Of a stretch of DNA of 64,000 nt, positions 11,183 to 22,819 are shown one piece after another (the stretch's first letter is position 1; each line of letters starts with the position of its first letter). Below the pieces are notes generated by a model, which was not told the DNA's origin, did no database searches, and saw only the letters and a program-made list of their open reading frames with translations. The position numbers and the translations under genes are program-made. The stretch is from Spirodela intermedia (lineage: Eukaryota > Streptophyta > Magnoliopsida > Alismatales > Araceae): assembly GCA_902729315.2 (NCBI GenBank), contig LR746273.1, positions 5,988,001 through 6,052,000 of the forward strand, given 5' to 3'.

Positions 11183-14100
11183 ATGTTCACACCTGCGACG
11201 AAGAAATCCCATTTTCCGCATCGGAGGGGCACGAGTCAGGGGCGGGAGGCGCCGGATTCTCCAACGACGCCCATTGCTGAGAGCCGCCCGTCTGTGGGTT
11301 TAGTCGCGTCCCGTCCGGCAACTGGTACGCCGGCGCCGTGGGGATCTCGCCTTTCCGTTCTGGCCAGGTAGTCCACAAGTTTAGCGTTCGCTGCGTAGCT
11401 GGGTTTGGTGTTCCCGCCGTGTTCCTAGTCTCTCCGTTTGTTTGTTTATGGATGGTACTGGTGTGTCCTCATTAGTTTGGCGGTTTTATAAACTTTTAAG
11501 GAGTGTGATTCGATGGAGGTTGTGCCCTTCTGTTTTCTGTTAGATGCATCATTATTTTTCTTGAGAAATCATTAATTCTAAAGGGGCCGTTGGAGGAGAG
11601 CTCTCAGATTCTTGTTTTCCTGATCTCATAAAGGTATAAATGTCAAGTTTAATGAAGTATGGTGGGGGCTACTTTTCTCATCCGTGAAAATACCATGAAA
11701 AATATTGTCAGGACAGTCATTTTCTGAACGCAGTCAATGCATCCTGGAATCATCGGTTCGCTTCCTAGATTGGGCATCATGTTGAGCTCTAAATGCTGAT
11801 TTGTAGAAACTGGCAGCCGGTCAGCACTACACCAAATAATTGTTGTGGTTTTTGCATCATCTGGTGCGATGCAGGGTGAATGAATGATGGGAATTACATT
11901 TGATGGTAGCGGGGATGTTCTCAGTTAATTTGTGGGGAAAATGGTAAGGGAGGAATTGTCAGAGTCGGGAGAGCGTCAAAGTTGGGAAGTAGGATTAAAA
12001 TACCTTTAGATTAATAATCTTCAGAAACTGATCAAGAGCAACTAGAAAAGAATAATGATATTTATGGTATGTGACATGAAGAGGATCAGAGCGGTCGCAG
12101 AAGACATCGGACGTCATGAGCCAGTTGTTGTTTGTTTATGTCATGGCAAATAAAAGTCAATCTCACAGCAGATGGCTAGATCAAGATACCGGGATGCAAC
12201 AAACTCAGAGTTTTGTGTATGAAATCGGCTGATAGTCATACAACACATCATGATATCATGGAATGCTAATTCCCTGGGTGAATGTTGCAACAAGCGCATG
12301 TGCACCATATCAGTTATATTCGCATATTCCAGCATGATTTTTTATGGTTTTTACTGTAGTTCAAGGACTATGGATGGAAAAAGCAAGCTTTCCTCCAAGG
12401 GCTGGTGAGAGTAAACTAATTTTTTCTAACACTTGTTGCCTTGGGGACCAGTTGAAACTATTTTGGATACCCATGGGAAAGGACCCGATAGAAATGACTG
12501 CTTTTTGTAATTGATTTGGAGTGAGCAGCTCGATTGAAGTTGATGCCTCTAACAGAAAATTTCACCTGGTTCAAGCAGTAAAGGAATGGCTCCTACAAAT
12601 CATTTAGCTGATTGTAGTTGTGACTGTTCAACTTTGTTTGTGTCATACATATGTCTTGCCCATATAATATTGTCTTTGTGTGTTCTACGTGACTTGTATG
12701 CTGTGTTAGATGGGGAGAAAAATTGCAATCAAAAGGCAGTGATTTCTAATCATCTTCCCAGTGCCGTGAAAAATTGATTCTCTTATAGATATTTATCTAT
12801 GTAATAAATTGGAATTTCATATTTATCATTTTTCCTTTGTAACTGTCTCTTTTAGATGATTTGAACCGCACAACTATTTTGAAGCTGCTTAATGGCCGTG
12901 ATGTCATCTTGTTACTAAAAAAATGGAATCCTTTGCATAATATATTGTTCTGTTTAGTTTGCACTATATAATTTTGTAGATTATCGTTTGGAATGAAACA
13001 AGTTTTTTTTTTCCTTGTGCAAGGATTCCATCACCAACAAGAATATACAAGGGAGCTGGTGCTGATCAGACTCAGCCTGTATTTGTTGCAGATTTTCCTC
13101 GAGTGGTTCGCAGTGCACAAGCCCTACAGAAAAATACGGCTGGTTGGTACAAATAATTTCTGGTTGCGTTTCGTGATCGTTTCTGAAACTAATTAAAGTT
13201 ATTGCATTGTGCAGAATTCCGTGGTGGCATTGACGAGGGCTTATCGCTCTCATGGATAGTATGTGGAAATCAACTTTTTATCTGGAGCTTCTTATTAGCA
13301 CCCAGTTCAAAGAAATGTGTTGTCCTTGATATCCCATCTTTAGCTTTAGCTGACTGTGAAAATGATACAAATTTGAACAAAGGTCACTGGCTGATATGTT
13401 TCGTTGATTGGAGTAAGGCATGTGAAGGAACAGAAAAGGTGTTAGGTCGGTCCTTATCCGCTGGTGTTGTGGCCTGTCACCAAGAAACGGGAGTTGTGAT
13501 ATATTGGCCTGATATATTTTCTGAAAGTGAGAACCAGCCAGTGGTTAGTCTACCAAGTCACGTGAAACGTGATGGTGCTACTCCGCTTTATCAAGAAGTC
13601 ATTGAAACTGAGAGAAATAAAGAACCAAATCAGATTGGAGATGATTTTCGATCAGAGGGAAAATGCTTTAACTGTTTGCTAGCTTCCCTGATTCCCAGTG
13701 ACGCACATGAATGCATTGGGCTTGGTTTGAGCTCTAGTGGAGAGCTGTGGCGTTTCTTTTGCAGTTCAACAAAGATTTATAGAGAGAGAGTTTCTAGGGT
13801 GAGCTCAGCTCTTCAGAATAATGAAACTGATCAACCTCCAAACTTAGTATATGCAAGGTCCCTTGTGTGGCGTTTCCAGCATGAAACTTCAGGGAAGTCT
13901 GACAGACAGTTCTTTCTGTTAACTGATCATGAAATTCAATGCTGGAACGTTTTGCTTGCAGGCAGTGGTTATGTCACTAAACTCTGGTCTCATGAAATTG
14001 CTGGTACTGATGGAGATGTGGGTATTAAGAAAGATTTGTGTAGGCAAGATCGTATATGGCTTTTGGATATGCAGGTTGATAACAGTGGGAGCAAATTTAA

Positions 14101-17100
14101 AGTGCTCGTTGCCACACTATCCAAGGACCAGGTGAGCAGTTCAAGTTACATACAGTATTCACTTTTGACATTGCAATATACGTCTGGGTCTGATCCTTCA
14201 TCAGAAGACTATAGTTTGACAAATGATAGAATTCTGGAGAAAAAGGGTCCCCTTCATGTGTTGATTCCCAAGGGACGTGTAGAAGATGAAAAGTTTTTGC
14301 TTTCAATGAGACTCCGTATTGGAGGAAAACCACCTGGATCGGCTGTTATACTTTCTGGAAAGGGAACTGCAACTGTGACAAGTCATTGGAGAGGTACCGC
14401 ACAACTCCATCAATTTGAATTGCCTTGGGACGCTGGAAAAGTTCTAGATGCTTCTGTCATAACTTCTCTAGAGAATGTTGAAGAAGGCACTTGGGTTGTT
14501 TTGACTGCGAAGGCCGGAATATGGGCGATTCCTGAGAAAGCGGTTTTACATGGAATTTTTTCTCAAAAAGGGAGCCCCAATAAGGAAGATACAGAAGAAG
14601 AAGAAAGAACAGCGTTAGATGGGGATATTGGAGACAGGCAAAGGGCATTGGTCTCGACCATTACACAACATACTGCTCAAGATGAGGAAGCTGAAGGCTT
14701 ACTAGGCAGCCTCTTTCATAATTTCCTTTTGACTGGGAAAGTCGAAGGTGCTTTTGAGAAGCTTAAAAAGAATAGGGCATTTGAAAAAGAAGGTGCAATG
14801 AATGTTTTTGCGCGCATGAGCAGATCTATTGTTGACACATTGGCTAAACATTGGACAACAACTAGAGGAGCCGATTTTTTGTCTTCTGCGGTTGTTTCTT
14901 CCCAGCTCTTAGACAAACAGCAGAAACATAAACGGTTTCTGCAATTTCTTGCTTTATCCAAGTGCCATGAGGAGCTTTCTTCTAGACAACGTATGGACTG
15001 GGTTCTCTGTTCAAATTTTTATGTTTTACTACCTTAGAGCCGATATATTCCGTGCATATTTTTTCATCCTTCATTTTCCAATAAATGATGTCATTCTAAG
15101 GATCTTTAAATTGATGATTCCCGTATGATGTCTTTTCATCTAAATGTAGGATTTCTTTCACCGTACATATTGTTGGTCATTACCCAACAGCGGCTATGTC
15201 AAGTCGTTCTAACAACTGTTCTCTGATGGGTTTCACAAATCATCCATTTATTTTACTTGTGCTCATGCCATTTTTGGGCAGATGAATCACTATGGATTGA
15301 TTCCTTGTCGTAGGGGAGATTGTAGGGTGAGGTTTTTGGCTTTTCAATTGATGAGGGATATCATATTGCTCATCTGTAACTTTGTTGGATGCGAAATTTT
15401 AGGAGCTTCCTGTTTGTGTCGATGTCAGTTTCAGGCTGATGAATTACTTTGGATTGATTACCTGTCGTGGGGCAAATTGGAGGCTGTGTCCGAGAAGGTC
15501 TTTAGCTTTTCTGTTGACAAGGGGAATTTTAAGATGTGTATAGGAGCTCCCAACATCAGCCGTTCCATATGGTTGACACGTGTGTTGACAAAGGCTCTTG
15601 CTAGAGGATCCTTGTGCTGGACAAGCTGTGGGAAGGAGATCTGTGCTGACCTTAGTTGACCACAGATGACCAGTGTGGCGTAATGTTAACTTCGACATCG
15701 CTTAATCAGCATTGACATGGGTTTGGTATATGAATGATGGTGGTCTTGAAGCCTCAATCCGTATTGATGTTGTTGGAAGAGGGCTTGGCATGGCGAGCCA
15801 TTGTTTTGTGGTGGGATCCACTTCTGGGTACCTTGACAACAATGCTTGGTAAGCTTGGATTGACTAGCTCTGGTCAGCACTTGACCTTCTTGTTGGCTGA
15901 CCACAAAGCATATCAGCAATCATGTTATGGGCTCCATGCCGATGACTAGAGGTCTTAGGTGTCCTATTGGCTTAGAGACAGATGACTGGGATAGTACTGG
16001 ACGAAATTGAAAGTTCAAGGAACTTGGTGGTTGGAGCAGAAATGCCTTTCCCGAACATGGATCGCAATGTCTGGTTCAAGTAGCACATCCTTTGGATGGC
16101 AACGTAGACTGACTAACACAGCTATGGGTGAAGAGTCCTGCTATGTGCAGCATGATGGTGTTACAGCTTTAGTTGACAAAAGTGCGTTATAATTTTCATT
16201 GATTTGCTGCTTTTATTGGACTCCAGCTGATTGTGTTCATACAATACTGGATCATGCTCATTATAAATGAAATGATAGGATGAATTATTATCATTAAAGT
16301 GACCGATCTAGTTAAACGTTGAAGTCACTAGGTGGGCATCGTGAAAAATGATAGAAGCCAAGTACAGAAATAGAACGCTGACAAAATAAAGGACATTTAT
16401 GTCAACGATTTTCCATATTTCAATTGTATAAAGTTAAGTTTGCCCTCATCTTATATCTTTGACGCATTAAAGTGTAATATCAAGGAACCATGGAATGAAT
16501 GTGTCACATCTTGAAACATGAAAGCTAATTTATGCTGAAATATCCTTTGTGCATTTTATTATTCTTTTGTATCTGAGTTTTACACGGGAGGTTCTCTGCA
16601 AAATATGGTTCAAAACAGCCGATTTGGTTGTTTCATTGCTCTGGTGAGTAAAAAAAAATAAGTATTCTATATTTTATATTTGCCAGTATTTGAGAATATT
16701 GCATATTGATGGCGTCTCATTCTTGTAGAGTGTAAACACTCGCATGACGTAGTAATGTTTATCTTGTACAAGGTTTTATTGTTATCTCATAAATCACTAG
16801 TTAAAAACTGACAGGGCATTCTTTACAAACTATTCTGGAACATGGGGAAAAGCTTTGTGCTATGATTCAACTGAGAGAATTGCAGAGCCAGGTTACTAAG
16901 AAGCGGTCCGGTGGAAACGACTCGCCATCATCTCTCTCTATGACTGAGGCCACAAGCTCTCTTTGGGATCTCATTCAACTAGTTGGTGAGAAAGCTCGAA
17001 GAAATACTGTTCTTCTTATGGACCGAGATAATGCTGAAGTTTTCTATAGCCGAGTTTCTGATCTTGAGGAGTTATTCTACTGTTTATCACATAATCTGCA

Positions 17101-20100
17101 CTATATAATTGACAGAGAGCACTCTATGATTCAGATTCAGAGAACATGTGAAATCTCAAATGCTTGCACCAGTTTAATTGTTTCTGCCATCCAATATAGA
17201 AATGAGCATCGAACTTGGTACCCTTCTCCTGAGGGATTAGCTCATTGGAATTGTGGACCAGTGGTTAGATCAGGATTGTGGAACATAGCTTCTCTGATTA
17301 TTAAGTTGTTGAAGGAAGCACCTGTAATTGATAAATCTGTCAAGTTTGACCTGTCGTCTCACTTAGAAGGATTGTCAGATGTTTTATTGGAAGCATACAA
17401 TGCTTCAGTCACTGTAAAAATGGAACGGGGTGAAGAATACAAAGTTCTTCTAGAAGAGTACTGCAAAAGAAGAGATGAAATTCTCTGTACCCTTTACCAG
17501 CAGCTGAAAGATTTTGTTGATACAAAATATCAGGTAATATTTAGTTATTTTAGTTCTCTGATATGTTAAAATGATTTTTCCTAGTTGAAGTGCATTCACC
17601 CCACGAATTGATGTTTTTGTCTATATCCTTTTATTCTGTTCGTGCTCAGTATTGGTGGTTCAGATCCTTATAAATGATGCGTGAAGCTTGTGTTAATATG
17701 CATATCACTACTATGCTATGTCACATTCTCTATGCTGATTTTTTCAGAGACCCATGGTAACAAAGAACAGTAACCAAATTTGCATAAAAAGTTAAAAGAT
17801 GACGAGACCGAAAGGGGAAACTTTTTTAACTAAAAGCTAGAAATTTGCATGGTGTGACGTAATCTGAAGAGAAGGAGAAGATGGATACTGGGAATTAGGG
17901 AAAGGAATAAATGATATTGGGTAATGGAAGGGAAGTGTTTCAATATTGTTTTGCTGTGAACTATTTGATCTTCTAGTATTAAAAGATATTGAACTTCAGT
18001 TTTTACAAAACTGTATTTTCTACAATGATATTACCTTCCAGCTTAAAAATTCATTGGGCCATTGATATGAGACAACCAATCGGATAGTTAGATGCATGTA
18101 TCATTTGATTAATCTTTCCTCTTCCATTTTCTGTCTGGGTAAAAGAGTGGACTAGGCTATTTTTTAATGAGGAAGCAGGTAATACGTCTACTTTTAGAGC
18201 ATTAACATAATTTGTATTTAACTTTCTAGCATCCTATGCCTTTTTATGAGGAATTTTCGTTTACAGCTGGCTATGCACTGTTGCTCATCCCTGTATCTCT
18301 TTTTATACTCGCTGGATTTGTCATACTATCCGCTTTCCAAACAAATCTTCCAACACAATAAGAAATATGGACTTATTTCTTTTTCGTAAATTTGCAAGCC
18401 TTGCTTGCACATATTAGAGGCTTAGTTGCTACGCTTAGACTCGAAGAAGATTTTTGGAAAGACCGTAGAGTTGACAGTTAATGACACTTACCTCCCAAAC
18501 AAGCTGCTGAGAGATGTTAGTATGGCACACGAAAATGTTGAAATATCAAGCATTGTGGTGCTAAACCCAGAAAAGTGATTTGGACAGCTATGCTTCCTTG
18601 TTTCTCTTTACTGACATTGCTACTCTCCTTGAGAAGATATTGGGGAAAAATGAAGAATTACAGATAGGGTTATCTTTGATCTATCTGAGACCACCGTTTC
18701 GCACAGTAGGAATTTATTTTTTCTGCCATATCATTGCTAAACTAAGATCAGTTATTATGGTTGCCCATTTTTGTCCGTCTGGTCGACTGATTCTAAAATA
18801 ACTTTTGTCGTACTATATTCTCTCGTTTCAAAGCTTTTTCAAGAAATTCTTGTGGTAATTTTCTTGGGCGAGAGGGTTCTCATGGTTGGGAGTTGTGTTT
18901 GCCCATCTGTCCGGAGTTGGTGTTCCTTTGGTATCCATTTTCTTACAGGTTTCAGCCTAGCCATGAAGCAAAATACCAAAAATTAATGCCGTCAGTGGTT
19001 AATTAGCCATGAAGCATAAGGGGTGAAAATTAGAATAAATTTAGTATCATAGGAATTTATGGTGACCCATATCAAGAACCTTGGGCTCCATAGTTTTTGC
19101 CTGGTGCTTTTCATAACTGGTACTTTTTATAATTAACTCCTATCAGACTTCGACCTGAGGCCAGAATCCACCCAATTCTATTATCTCAAACATCTTGGCT
19201 ACCTGTTTCAAACCCTTCAACGTAGTTAATTTTATTATTTCCTTGCTAAATGGCTAAATGAAAATGGTCTTGACCTTCATAGACCATTACACTGATACCT
19301 GCGAGAAAGGACTGAGATTTACTTATTGTGCTCAGCTTATCGTTGACCTTTACACTCTGCACTTTTCAGGAAATATGCAGGGGGACGCAGGATCCAGATC
19401 TCAAGAGATCAATTTTCAAAGAAGCTTCAGGACATTTGCTTACGATTGCCAAACAGCATGAAGGCTATCAGACACTTTGGGATATTTGTTTTGACCTTAA
19501 CAGTACAGAGCTTCTCCGTAATCTCATGGTACAAATATCTCAATGTTTTAAAAAAACAATGTCTTTCTTCGAGATCTTGCTCTGTTGTTTGTGAAAATAC
19601 ACGCATAATTTGTTTCATGTAAAAATTGAGGTGCAGAGGCAAAGGATTGGCCCCCAAGGAGGTTTCAGCTACTTTGTGTTTAAGCAGTTATATAGACAGC
19701 AGCGGTACTCAACTCTTCTGAGGCTTGGTGAAGAGTTCCAGGAAGAGCTCCTTATTTTCTTACGGCAGCACAAAGAACTATTGTGGCTCCATGAGATATT
19801 CTTAAACAAATTTTCCTCTGCTTCAGAAAATCTTCATGCCTTGGGTCTGTCTCAAGATAATGCCTCCTCCTTAATGGCTGAAGAATCCTTTGATCCAGAT
19901 TATTTGAAGCCAGAACTTTCTCTTTCAGATCGAAGACGATTTCTTAATCTTTCCAAAATAGCTGCTGCTATAGGTGTGCGATTCTTTCCAGTGCACTCTA
20001 TTTTTTCTTGGCTGTTATAGATTTATCTTCCTTGATACTCATATTATGTTTTTTTCGAACTGGTCTTGAATTGTATTATCCAAGACCAGCTTGCTTTCAC

Positions 20101-21341
20101 TCATAATAACTACATTAATTTCTCCGTTTTTCATTTTCTTTTAGTGTGACTCTCTTGTAATCAAATGAACTTTGGTTTTTCAAATGCATAAGTGAACAAG
20201 TGCATAAATTTCTACATTTTATGTAGAATTGATGATGATAGTCTAAAAAAGCTGACCATACATATGCATAGCAACATAACATGTCCTCAAAGTGACAGTG
20301 TAGAGTGGACAGTTCTCCCAGGTTTTGGATCACCATAATCAATCAATATCTTATCAATTAAAGCCGATTCTTGTTCAATAGATTGAATCCCAGAATGAAT
20401 TCACCAAATATTCTCGTGTAATCGTGAATAAATATCCATGGATAATTCAGCACTTCGCACCCCTTTTTGCTTATCCTGCTCGTTTCTTTATCTATCATTC
20501 ATCAATTTCCGATTCATTCTACTAAAGTATACATATAAATCGCTTTTTCAGACAAAGATGTGGACTTTGACGCAAAAATACAACGCTTGGAGGCGGACTT
20601 GCATCTGCTAAAGTTGCAGGTACATCTGAATTCTTATTCCACTGCGCTCATATTCATTATGGAAATTTCACTGACTCGTAAATATATAATTTTCCTCTGA
20701 TTATACTCATCAAAGCTATGCCTTTGAGCCATTTCCTCTGTATTTTCTTTAATATATATATATATATATATATATCTATTTTCTATGGGCTGCAGGAAAA
20801 GATCACGGGTCAGCTTCAAGATGGCGAAGACAGGCAACAGTTCAGCAATCTCCTCCACCCTGGGAAGCTGATTGAGCTTTGCCTGAAGAGCCAGACCCAG
20901 ATTCTATCTCTAGAGGCTTTTGAGGTCTTTGCATGGACAAGTTCCTCCTTTCGGTCATCCAACAGGAGCCTCCTGGTGGATTGCTGGATGAATGCCGCCG
21001 ACCAAGATGACTGGTCGGACATCTACCAGTCATCGGTGGCCGAAGGATGGACTGACGAGGCCATCCTGCAGATTCTCAAGGGAACTGTCCTCTTCCAAGC
21101 ATCCCAAAGGTGCTATGGCCCCCAGGCAGAGGTCTACGATGGAGGGTTTGACGAGGTGCTACCTCTCCTCAAAGAGGATGTAGAGCCCACATCTTTCAAG
21201 GACCCGGGCATCTCAGTGGAGGCCATTCTGATGCAGCACAAGGGTTTTCTCGATGCGGGCAAGCTGATGGTGACTGCCATTGTGATGGGTAAGCTCGGAG
21301 CCGGTGCAGTCTCAGAGGGAGACCTAATGGCAGAGCTTTGA
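11183..21341 (+). CDS. NUP133: Nuclear pore complex protein NUP133
   Basis: This encodes a scaffold nucleoporin of the Y (NUP107-160) complex at the nuclear envelope. Eight coding exons were placed: 11183-11367, 13024-13142, 13215-14990, 16815-17533, 19370-19528, 19637-19973, 20552-20619 and 20796-21341. They sum to 3909 nt, or 1302 residues, close to the ~1280 of Arabidopsis NUP133. The N-terminus MFTPATKK and the block RPATGTPAPWGSRLSVLAR are typical of plant NUP133. The long third exon covers most of the N-terminal beta-propeller and the later exons the helical C-terminal half (AFEVFAWTSSSF, NAADQDDW, FQASQRCYGP). All introns are GT..AG, and phases join cleanly (for example Q-R-H at exons 3/4 and A-I-D-K at exons 6/7). 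Intron 1 is 1.66 kb. Plant NUP133 is known from symbiosis signalling in Lotus. The gene looks intact. Part of the last exon is duplicated downstream. Confidence 0.95.
15280..15515 (+). repeat. Short tandem duplication in NUP133 intron 3
   Basis: The stretch gatgaatcactatggattga (15281 onward) recurs as gatgaattactttggattga (15437 onward), followed in both by ttccttgtcg/ttacctgtcg, a gg(a/c)(g/a)a-rich block and cttttc(aa/tg)ttga. The period is about 155 bp. The rest of the 1.8-kb intron (14991-16814) shows no gene. Confidence 0.65.
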
Positions 21342-21344
21342 TGT

Positions 21345-21540
21345 CAATTATGGTGATGATGATGATGATGATGGTGATGCTAATGGTGATGATGATGATG
21401 GTGATGCCAATGGTAATGATGATGATGATGATGATGCAGCAGCACAAGGGTTTTATTGATGCAGACAAGTTGATGGTGACTATAAGCTTGGAGCTAATGC
21501 AATCTCAGAGGTAGACCTAATGATGATGATGATGATGATG
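21345..21540 (+). repeat. (GAT)n array and duplicated NUP133 tail
   Basis: Directly after the NUP133 stop is a (GAT)n-rich stretch (21350-21435). A diverged copy of the last coding ~105 bp follows at about 21436-21520 (cagcacaagggttttattga versus cagcacaagggttttctcga in the exon), then another (GAT)n run. The copy has lost a stretch of roughly 15 bp (gccattgtgatgggt). Confidence 0.85.
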
Positions 21541-22700
21541 ATGACTATGAGAAGCCCTTGACCCACTTCTAGTAAGTCCATCTATGGTATGCCCACCAGA
21601 ACTCCCCACTGTAGTAAGCATTTTCAGCTGTTCCTGTCCACCAAAGATTTGGATCCATATTTTGGCTTAGACCCCAGAAAACACTTGACACCAGAGGCGG
21701 TGAAGACTGCCAGAATATCTCTTGGACTCACCTCCGGTGACTCCATGCTGAAGTAGGCATGCTCATCTTGACACCAACATTTTCGGATTTTCCCTCCTTT
21801 TTATTTGGTTTAGGCCCACATATAATTGGAGATAATAATAGAAATTATCCACCCATCTTAGAGATTTTCAGTTATTTGATATTTGCTTAATATTTTATAT
21901 TTTTATAACTCTAAAAAAATTGAATCAGTCGAATATGAAAATAATTTTAACCAGTGTCCCTCGGTGAGTGTGCTGAGGTGGCGTGTGACATGGCGGGGAC
22001 ATCATATGTGGCTGCCAGCAGGGCAGGCATAACCGACCCCACTTACCCATTTGGAGCATCAAGATTGCCCGATTTCGTGCACCCCTTCATGGGGTCCACG
22101 GACTGCGTGATTGAGCCCCAGCTTCAGATGAGCCCAATTAATTTCCATATCTGGAAATTACAGATTTTTACGTGCCGTGGCATAATTTTTAATTAAATTA
22201 TATAATCGGAAGTCACCGCAGACCGCTTCGGGGAGTTGATTTTTTGGCTGGCGACCACGTGCCATTTACGCGTTCCAGCTGGACGCCCTGGTCTTACTTA
22301 AATGTCAAAGCGTTGACTCCAACGACGGGGTCGTGGGTGGGTGAGAGGAAAGATTCCTCTTAGCTCTCCTCTTCATATTTTCATATAACCCCCCGGGAAT
22401 ACTTTTCATCGGGAATTTGTCCATCAGGTAAAATAGCCCGGTGTATCTGGATCCAGCCCGGCCCGAAAGTTTTAAGGGGCCCGACTTACACGTCTCTCTC
22501 TCCCTCCCTCCTTTAGAGATTATCCAACCCGCTATGAAGCCCGTGGTTTCTGTAGAAGGCCCGGGGCCCATGCCGGCCTGGTCCGTTAAAGTTAGAAAGA
22601 TCCAGCGGAAGCGTATCACAATATATGAACTTTTATGAACTTTTTTGTAAGAAAATGTTTCAGTGAGGGGGTCGCTGTGAAGGAGAGAAAGTACCGCTCT
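21540..22700. other. NUP133-RAMP4 intergenic interval
   Basis: No gene is assigned. A possible pseudo-exon lies at about 21617-21757: a consensus acceptor (attttcag) leads into a stop-free run of about 47 codons containing STKDLDPYFGLDPRKHLT and ending in TAG. I do not recognise the family. At 21954-22193 there is an 80-codon open frame in GC-richer DNA that is probably chance. Confidence 0.4.
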
Positions 22701-22707
22701 ATAATAA
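22699..22707 (+). promoter_or_regulatory. TATA-like box before RAMP4
   Basis: The sequence ctataataa lies about 120 bp before the RAMP4 ATG, and would place transcription start near 22730. No experimental support can be seen from sequence. Confidence 0.4.
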
Positions 22708-22819
22708 CTCAGAAAGAGGGAAAGAGAGGATTTGCCGAGTTCTTCTGCAGTTGGACGCCCACGCCTTCCGGACGACGACGCATCTCCCCGCTTCTCTCCA
22801 ACCTTCCAGTCCGGACAAG

